From Kwoniella bestiolae CBS 10118 (lineage: Eukaryota > Basidiomycota > Tremellomycetes > Tremellales > Cryptococcaceae), in the NCBI RefSeq assembly GCF_000512585.2, contig NC_089247.1, forward strand, positions 310,001 through 374,000: 64,000 nucleotides of DNA, written 5' to 3'. The position numbers were made by a program, and so were the translations under genes. A model generated the notes under the pieces. That model did no database searches, was not told the DNA's origin, and was given only the letters and a program-made list of their open reading frames with translations. Shown piece after piece: positions 57,701 to 64,000 of the stretch. The number at the start of each line of letters is the position of its first letter. Positions within the stretch are counted from its first letter, which is position 1.

Positions 57701-59453
57701 GAATGTACTTCAATGTTACAGAGAATGGGTGAGCTACTTTCCAGCTCCAATCAGATGACCAAACTCAAGATTAATGATTTTGCTATTTGACGTATAGCCG
57801 AGGATATGGAGTACGATGCTTGCTTGACTGTAGCTGCGTCTGAGCAAGATTCCCTCAAGAGGATAGCTTTTGTGGGAGCTTTCGCCATGTCCAATTACTC
57901 TTCGACGATTGGACGGATTGCCAAACCTTTCAATCCCCTTTTATCGCAATCTTTCGAATATGCTATTCCCAATCGGTATAGGTATATCTCTGAACAGGTA
58001 TCGCATCATCCTGTGAGTTACCCATCCTCCAGATGCACTCCTTTTCTCCCTGCCTTACAATACCAAATTTGCATATTCGGCAAGTTTGGCTGACATGCTC
58101 ATTACTCGAATTAGCCTATATCCGCGTGTTACTCTGAAGCACCCACTTGGAAGTACTATGGAGAAGTTGACGCGCAGAACAAGTTCCAAGGAAGATCATT
58201 CGAGATTCGACCTACTGGTGTGGCTCATGCTGAATTGATCATACCTCGATCTTGGGTCAAACAAGGATTGGAGTACCCCGAGGCGGGTCATGAGTATGGT
58301 GAAGGTTTGGTTGTAGAGCATTATTCGTGAGTGTTTACAATTCTTATCTCCACCCTTATTCTCATCTTAAATGTTGCGGGAGTAATAGATAAGATAGCTG
58401 ATTATGGGTTCTCTTGCGCAGATGGAAGAAAGTCACAACCAACGTCTCCAACTTTATCATGGGTTCACCTTTGATCGATCATTATGGTGATCTGATCGTC
58501 AGTGAGTAGCTGTTCTGATCGTGTGAACCTCACGGACACAGCTGATATCATGTCACCGTCTTAGCCAACCATCGGACCGGGGAAACATGCACATTAACAT
58601 TCAAACCCCGAGGATGGCGAGGTAAAGATGCATTCGAGATTAAGGGTAATGTGGTAGATGCGGGTGGCAACACCGCATGGGATATAGCAGGAAGTGAGCT
58701 TTTTCATCACCTTCTTAATTACCAAGGTCATCGTAGCTGATATTTGTGTCTATGCAGGATGGGATACACAGCTCATTGCGAGACAATCGGGTACCTCTGC
58801 TCCGCTGGAGGTGGACACTACGTTCCATCCTACGCAGAAGGAGTATTTGTTACTTTGGAGGAATAGTGAGAAACCCAAGGCTCCGTTCAATTTGACGCCT
58901 TTTGCCGTTACTTTGGTGAGTGCCTGTGTCCTTTTGAACCTCTTGGAATAATCCGAGGGGTGTCTTCGACCAAATTCCCTCTTTCTTGTACATTTACTGA
59001 TGATGTATGCTGATAACGTGAATCACAACAGAACGATATTCCCGGCGATTTGAAAAGGTACCTGGCTCCCACGGATTGTAGATTACGTACCGATCAGAGG
59101 GCCTTCGAAAATGCAGAATATGATAGAGCGCAGGAGTAAGTCACTCTACATACCGCTCACCTCGCGTACGTCCCATGGTCTGTCGTATAGCTGACAAGTC
59201 GTCCCATCACCCGTCCAGACTCAAGACCCTCAACGAGGAAAAACAACGTACCACCCGAAAGCTCCGAGCCGAGGGGAAACTCCCACCTCACGAGGCAAGA
59301 TGGTTCGACGCTATTACCGATGCAGACTCGGGTGAGAGGTTGTGGATACCCAAGAGAGCCGAAGATGGAGAGGTGAAGTTCTGGCATGAGAGGGAGAAAG
59401 CTGATTGGGATGGGGTGGGGGTGGATCATATTTTTGCTGAGGATGAGAGATAG
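54753..59453 (+). CDS. OSH1: Oxysterol-binding protein, ankyrin-PH-FFAT-ORD (Osh1/Osh2 type)
   Basis: Lipid-transfer protein acting at ER contact sites. Order of modules: a Ser-rich N-terminus (MSIPAPASSRQSGDVVRA); ankyrin-type repeats (TTPLHVASEIGRTEV, TALECSSSSDISHLIE, GTSLLHEAARRRDLRLVELA with VKRGADVFVRDKRGRRVLDG); a PH domain (LRGFLSKWVNYRSGWRTRWF then VLENGVLSY through HRAEIARWVQSIRLNIEF); a Ser-rich linker with a coiled coil; a perfect FFAT motif EFFDAIE after an Asp-rich run, predicting binding to ER VAP proteins; and the ORD with LWSILKSSVGKDLTKISFPV, FNPLLSQSFEYAIPNRYRYI and the signature EQVSHHPPISACY, split by an intron between the two Pro codons. It ends WDGVGVDHIFAEDER. About twelve short introns. 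A 39-nt GTAAGT...CCAG segment in exon 1 is also open in frame, so it may be an optional intron. Confidence 0.92.
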
Positions 59454-60420
59454 ATGGAGATTTATAGGTACCAGCATTTCAATACTGCTTACTTCCGTGA
59501 CCCCGGTAATGCTTGATATCCATAGGAAGATTTGACTTTATGCACGCACTACTTGCAAAGGACGGCATGCTTAAAAGATCGATGTACGCAGAAGAAACTT
59601 TATGAATCTTCTGCATCGAGTGAGCAGTTGCATCTGCAAGCCGAGACAGGCATACAAAAGCCTGGTTGGCAGAGTGATTTGAAGTATTGTCCTGGTCGCA
59701 GGATACGTTGGGGTTGGTTCCACAGATGCTAACCGAATCTGTTGAATTCCTTCTCCATATATATCGGGCGGTGTCATCGTATGTTTTCTTTCGCCTCATT
59801 CGATAGAAACTCGCGAACAACCCCAAGGTCCCTCTTGATGCTCTTCTGCCCGAGCAAATCGGACAATCCTTTGAGCGATCGAAAAAGGATAGAGACTTCC
59901 AAGCACTTCACAAAGGACAGGTATCCCCACAATCCTGTTCTCATGGTTCTTTGCGTTTCAAATGGAAAGTTGAGCTAATCTTCACCTCACAGCTCATAAA
60001 ACGATGGACAACGTTTGGTAGCACCAGTCCTGCTTCTGTATCGGTATTGCCGTCGATTGGGACGACTCACTCTCTCAAGAGCCTTCATATCAAGCGATGT
60101 GTCATTCTGGGGCTTGCAAAGGTCCAGGCCCACGAAGTCTTGATCATATTTAGTTACACTGGACATGCACAACGGAACCGTCGGTAGCCGTCACCTACGT
60201 ACCCCAACTTATACTCCATCCTTTCAACCGGCTCGTCGGATGCACAGAGTATTGTAGGCTTGCTGACATCAAAGATAGAAGTCAGTGACCGGCACAAAAG
60301 ACAAGGGGAAAAGAGACTCGACATTCAACAGGTCTGCATTGGGAACATGTTGTACACAAGCTATACAAGAGGATCGACAATCGATAGCGCTATGGTATGA
60401 CCATTGGGATACAGGGCCTC
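59454..60420. other. Intergenic, left edge of the right island
   Basis: Nearly 1 kb with only moderately long frames on both strands (for example 59479-59826 minus, 59742-59978 plus), none with recognisable motifs or family resemblance to the island genes. Confidence 0.35.
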
Positions 60421-60687
60421 CTAAGCAGACGCAACCTGATTGATGATCCCAATGTTCAGGGAGGTGCTTCGAGTCAGGTAGTCCATGTCAAGCCTGATTT
60501 TCTTAGCTAACGCCTTAGTCAGTACGAATTCTTTTTCAGGTTGCCTACCGGAGTCGTCGTAGCATGTGGCAAGGTAGTGATCTTCAAGTTGAGTCTGGGA
60601 GAAGCGCATGATGCTCCCATAAAGAGCATTTCCGATGCCATCAAGATCGCCAGTTCCCGATGTAGGCATACAGTAATCCTGTGGCAC
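60421..60687 (-). pseudogene. C-terminal remnant of the right-island unknown family
   Basis: The 88-codon frame contains GIGNALYGSIMRFSQTQLED, HYLATCYDDSGRQPEKEFVL and KIRLDMDYLTRSTSLNIGII. These align by eye with the C-terminal 90 residues of the neighbour at 60981-61808 (GYHGISGQTLRFIKDP, KYLVVTVPNEYPDHPSEPER, YFSM, GTIGLLGDF). The N-terminal two thirds of the family are absent, and nothing upstream to 60980 on the minus strand matches. I call it a truncated copy; a small gene with distant 5' exons is the alternative. Confidence 0.5.
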
Positions 60688-60980
60688 GTACAGTAACTAG
60701 CGTCTCCACGTCCAGGGACCCTTGCATTTTGAGCTTCGGTGACCTCATGATTGAGCTCGGACGTGTATATATGATGGCATCAAGTTGCATGACTAACATG
60801 TATGAACAATTTTGCACGTAGCATGTAGTGAGTGATAAAGAATAAATCTCGATCGAGAAACAGGTCAATTGCACAAAGGAGAAAGAGAAACTATCTTCTG
60901 ATCAGACGGAAGGCAGCGAGAGCTCGGTGACACCTTTCTCACAGGAAAAGAGGACCCGGTCGCCTCTAAGCTCTACTTCA
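60688..60980. other. Spacer within the right island
   Basis: About 290 bases separate the truncated copy from the full-length member. No additional family sequence was seen. A TATA-like run (gtgtatatatgatgg) lies near 60763. Confidence 0.35.
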
Positions 60981-61808
60981 CTATGTTATTGCTGACTTGA
61001 AATCGCCCAAAAGACCTATAGTACCCCGAGTCCAGCCTTCGGCATCATCATCAACAACTTCAATCTGTTCTGCCATGCGCCGGTCCATGGAGAAGTAACG
61101 CTCGGGCTCAGAGGGGTGATCTGGATATTCGTTCGGAACGGTAACGACCAGATATTTGTTAGGAGTCTGAGGGTCTTTGATGAATCGTAGGGTTTGGCCG
61201 GAGATACCGTGATAACCAACCTCATTAAGAATCTCCGAAGATGCCCAATTGTTTGTGTCGTCGCAGTGTTCATCTGATAGGACATCTTCACAAGAGACTG
61301 TTCGTCCGAAAGTCTGATGGTACGGGTTTGGAATATATTTGATCATGACATCTGCTCTTCCAGATTCGGAATCCGTTCTCATCCTGTTCAGCCAGGGTTC
61401 GAAGGGACTTGTGTCCGACGGAGGGATCCCTGATAGTTGTACCGACTCTTCCAGAACGCTGTTGAAGTTGTTCCGGATCCGAATATGATAGTTGAGCTTA
61501 TGCATTAAATTTCCGCTACAGGTGAAGTTGATCGGTGCGCAATTGCCCGTGGTGAGATTTGTGAGGTTGAGAGTGCACTTGACCTGGTCGGAATATGGAT
61601 CCGGAGCGATAGTGATGGACTGACCAGTGATATTTCTGAAAAAGGCGATCGGGTCGGGGTCTTCTATCTTGCTCCGGCGATCGACGAGGTCACAGATGGT
61701 GGCGGAATATAGGTTGTCATCAGATTTCGTTACATAACTCAAGTATAGGTCCGCCGGGACGTCATTCATGCGTGTGCTGGAGTAATCAGGACACTCTAGT
61801 GTGCTCAT
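60981..61808 (-). CDS. Unknown family protein, right island full-length member A
   Basis: Not recognised. A single-exon 275-residue frame with Met at 61808 (MSTLECPDYSSTRMNDVPAD); MNDVPADLYLSYV is an alternative start. It has strand-rich text (FFRNITGQSITIAPDPYSDQ, KCTLNLTNLTTGNCAPINFT, NYHIRIRNNFNSVLEESVQL), a central segment with Cys residues (VSCEDVLSDEHCDDTNNW) and the C-terminal module ISGQTLRFIKDPQTPNKYLV, PSEPERYFSMDRRMAEQIEV, WTRGTIGLLGDFKSA. The same layout appears in the gene at 62843-63739 and in the remnant at 60421. The layout suggests two similar beta-rich halves (the ITGQSITI and ISGQTLRF segments look alike), perhaps an internal duplication. No signal peptide. A TATA box lies about 130 bases upstream. 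Confidence 0.65.
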   Translation of the reverse strand: MSTLECPDYSSTRMNDVPADLYLSYVTKSDDNLYSATICDLVDRRSKIEDPDPIAFFRNITGQSITIAPDPYSDQVKCTLNLTNLTTGNCAPINFTCSGNLMHKLNYHIRIRNNFNSVLEESVQLSGIPPSDTSPFEPWLNRMRTDSESGRADVMIKYIPNPYHQTFGRTVSCEDVLSDEHCDDTNNWASSEILNEVGYHGISGQTLRFIKDPQTPNKYLVVTVPNEYPDHPSEPERYFSMDRRMAEQIEVVDDDAEGWTRGTIGLLGDFKSAIT

Positions 61809-62842
61809 GATGGGTGACTTGATTATCGGTGAGACAGAGTCTTAGTGATGTGAATGTTGTGTGTTTGAAGATCACGATGAACCTTGAATACAAATTCAAA
61901 GACGAATTTCCAAACGGTAGATCCCCAGTGACGGTTTTTATATGCGTTTTCTCGGTGGATGGAAGCGAGTCATTGGCAGGTGAAAGGGTCCCAAGCGAAG
62001 AAGTCATAGGACTAAGGTGAAAGCTACCCCCTCCGGTCACATCGGAAGGCCTTTGTACCACTGAAACACAAGTGAGAATTCTGTATGCTCCACTGGGAAG
62101 GCCCAGACATCATTGCACACCGCATTACATTATTCCTCGGCCTCACACCATGTGGTTTCGATGCTTCGTCCTCCCTGCATTCCCGTCGGCTAAGAGCACG
62201 ATCACCTGTGGACTGTTCAATGTCGTGTGGCTCCGCCGAGATATCTCCGGAGTTGACCAGAACGTGGTGTGTGAAGGGTAACGTATCGATCGTAGGATCC
62301 CCAAACACTCTTGTGACTAAAGGATACACAATACGTGTTCAATGAGGTCATTGTGTGCGAAAGCTTGGGCGTGGCTCATCGTCGGCTTTGTTTCATTAAT
62401 CGATGGGGTTGGAATCAGCTGAGCAGACAACTCGTAGCAGCTCACTGGTCACTTGGTACTCTAATGGACCGCTATCTGGATATCCTGTCTTCAGCTGCGA
62501 AGCTGTGCGATCAAGGCTTGCCGTACTTTTCTTTCGCTTGCACTCAACATAATTAGCCCCTATCTGGGCGGGTAGATCACTGTACATCTTGTGCGCTTTC
62601 TTTGGCCCATGACGGCAAAAAGGAGACGAAGACTAGGTCAAGCACCAAGCAATCAGGCGGTTATTCTTTTCCGAGATCTCCCTCCCACGATCACAAATGC
62701 AATCGAACAGCCACATTGATCGTGATATCAGAGTATACGTTCATAGCGAATATGGAGGCTAAGTTGGGTCTCAGGAATGATGCAATATAAAAGAGATACC
62801 TTCTTCGGCCACCAAGCCTCATGATCCCCGAAGGGTCATTTT
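61809..62842. other. Spacer within the right island
   Basis: About 1 kb between the two full-length members. Short frames on both strands lack protein character or family resemblance. The low-coordinate end holds the promoter of member A. Confidence 0.4.
61934..61943 (-). promoter_or_regulatory. TATA element upstream of member A
   Basis: On the minus strand the sequence reads atataaaaac, about 130 bases before the ATG at 61808. Confidence 0.45.
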
Positions 62843-63739
62843 CTAGATTCCGTTGTCTTCGGAATAATTGTCCACAAAGAGGCCAATGGACCCATGTGCC
62901 ACTCCAAATTGGGAAGGGTGGTTTTCGGTGAGTTGCGTAAGCATCGCACGACCGGTCCAATAGTAATGGGGCTGATGTCTCGACGTCGTACGCCTGTTCT
63001 GTGTTGTCACGAGAAATTGATCGTCGTCGTGTAAGTGCTGAGTGAAAGTCATCGAGCTGTCCACAAAAGAACGTCGTACTTCTATGAAGTCTTCAGCTTC
63101 GGGCGATGTGTTTGCGCTGGGCTGTATATCATCACAAATTAGAGTTGGCACTTCTTGACCGTGATCGTTGGGCACGTTGTGCAACGAAAAGTGAAGCGCA
63201 ACATCGACTGCCCTTGATCGTGATGCCGCATCGGGCATCACAGACAACAGCCAGGCAGGCTCGGAAGAGTTTGACCTTGGGATATTCGACAGACATGTAT
63301 CGATCTGAATCGGAGGATCAATCCCACTGTTGTTTGCATACCACAATCGGTTTCCCAAATTGCTATCACTCGTGAATCTCCATTGAGGTCTTTCTGGCGG
63401 TCCTCCAGGATAATACTCATCGGGGACATCCACCGAGTAGTGATAAGTCCCATTAGGCTCGACATGGAAAAGCTTGATATCTTTGCCTATTATTCGCTGA
63501 AGGAAAGGGGAAGCGTCTGGCCTCGCGGCCCTCGTGAGTAAAGGTTCCAGTTTATCAAATCTGAAGGTGATACCACTGGTAGGACCCCGAGGTTGGATGT
63601 ACGATATCTGGGTCGCTGTGGGAACTTGAGTCAGTGGAACATCATAATTGAGAGAGGATGTTCCATTGAAGCTTCCTTCTTGAGGGTGAGGGGATCCGGG
63701 CCTCCTATCTGTATCACCCATGATCACACGAGCGGCCAT
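62843..63739 (-). CDS. Unknown family protein, right island full-length member B
   Basis: Not recognised. A single-exon frame of 298 residues from Met at 63739 (MAARVIMGDTDRRPGSPHP); the Met at 63721 is an alternative. First half: SGITFRFDKLEPLLTRAARP, FLQRIIGKDIKLFHVEPNGT, YHYSVDVPDEYYPGGPPERP, and QWRFTSDSNLGNRLWYANNS. Second half: CDDIQPSANTSPEAEDFIEV, SSMTFTQHLHDDDQFLVTTQ, HQPHYYWTGRAMLTQLTENH and GVAHGSIGLFVDNYSED. The blocks IIGKDIKLF...YHYSVDVP and SSMTFTQ...QFLVTT look like two copies of the same unit, as in member A. Acidic and aromatic residues are frequent, and there is no signal peptide or membrane helix. A TATA box lies 62 bases upstream of the start. Confidence 0.65.
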   Translation of the reverse strand: MAARVIMGDTDRRPGSPHPQEGSFNGTSSLNYDVPLTQVPTATQISYIQPRGPTSGITFRFDKLEPLLTRAARPDASPFLQRIIGKDIKLFHVEPNGTYHYSVDVPDEYYPGGPPERPQWRFTSDSNLGNRLWYANNSGIDPPIQIDTCLSNIPRSNSSEPAWLLSVMPDAASRSRAVDVALHFSLHNVPNDHGQEVPTLICDDIQPSANTSPEAEDFIEVRRSFVDSSMTFTQHLHDDDQFLVTTQNRRTTSRHQPHYYWTGRAMLTQLTENHPSQFGVAHGSIGLFVDNYSEDNGI

Positions 63740-63800
63740 CTTACCAAGTCGTTATCGAGCAGTGTAAATGACCGATGAGTTGTCATCCGCTAACAACGTA

Positions 63801-63810
63801 CTTTTATATC
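63801..63810 (-). promoter_or_regulatory. TATA element upstream of member B
   Basis: On the minus strand the sequence reads gatataaaag, 62-71 bases before the ATG at 63739, a canonical TATA box position. Confidence 0.55.
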
Positions 63811-64000
63811 CATCAAGGCTTGATATCCTCTCAATTTCTCGAGTCGTTATTTGAAACAGCGAGCGTTATGACCGAGTTTTTGCCGGGACAATGCAGTTCC
63901 GTCCGCTTTTGGCTCCATTATCCGATAAAGGAGAGAAAGAAGGCGCTACACAGCATTCGGGATCTGAGGGCGAGTATGCCTGAAAGTCCTTTCTCGGGCT

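Noticed and set aside
59479..59826. Minus-strand 115-codon frame next to the right island
   Set aside because: No resemblance to the island family, no signal or domain, and partial overlap with the 3' region of the OSH gene.
62024..62329. Minus-strand 101-codon frame between the two full-length right-island members
   Set aside because: No alignable family block, no splice link and no protein-like pattern; treated as spacer.

Overview
The window reads as nuclear DNA of a basidiomycete yeast, most likely a tremellomycete close to Kwoniella or Cryptococcus (inference). Genes are compact and broken by many short introns, mostly about 45-80 nt with GTGAGT or GTAAGT donors and YAG acceptors. UTRs and spacers are short. 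The gene set is typical of such fungi, including a macrophage-activating-glycoprotein family member, an ankyrin/PH/FFAT oxysterol-binding protein, PEX6 and ROT1. I saw no tRNA, rRNA, transposon or CRISPR array.

Left part (0-3 kb): two very small, one-intron, Ser/Thr/Asn-rich genes and a small secreted protein gene, none recognised. Core part (3.5-36 kb): conserved housekeeping genes arranged as alternating divergent and convergent pairs. These are an ALKBH8-type oxygenase, PPE1 (PP2A methylesterase), an arrestin-domain protein with a ten-fold repeat tail, MRI1 (methionine salvage), an ATS1-like RCC1-repeat protein, a large Pro/Ser-rich protein, PPT2 (phosphopantetheinyl transferase), CMR1 (WD40), a GPI-anchored glycoprotein, a vezatin/Inp2-like membrane protein, a TEN1-like OB-fold protein and ROT1. 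Second conserved block (41.8-59.5 kb): a TFC6-like TFIIIC subunit, an unknown mitochondrial protein, PEX6, a DHHC palmitoyltransferase and an OSH lipid-transfer protein.

Two islands (37.0-40.8 kb and 60.4-63.7 kb) hold only unrecognised genes. The left island has three tandem plus-strand genes; the right island has three tandem minus-strand genes, one of them a C-terminal remnant. Members within each island are alignable by eye, and a similar C-terminal module (aromatic-x-Phe/Leu strand, short helix, G-x-IG-like strand) seems to run through both. I regard this as a lineage-specific, fast-diverging family and the most interesting content of the window. Exon structures in the left island are partly unresolved.

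Functionally most neighbours are unrelated. ALKBH8-like oxygenase and ATS1 can both be tied to tRNA wobble-uridine/Elongator biology, but their proximity looks incidental. All exon boundaries were read by eye from splice consensus and frame continuity, without transcript data.
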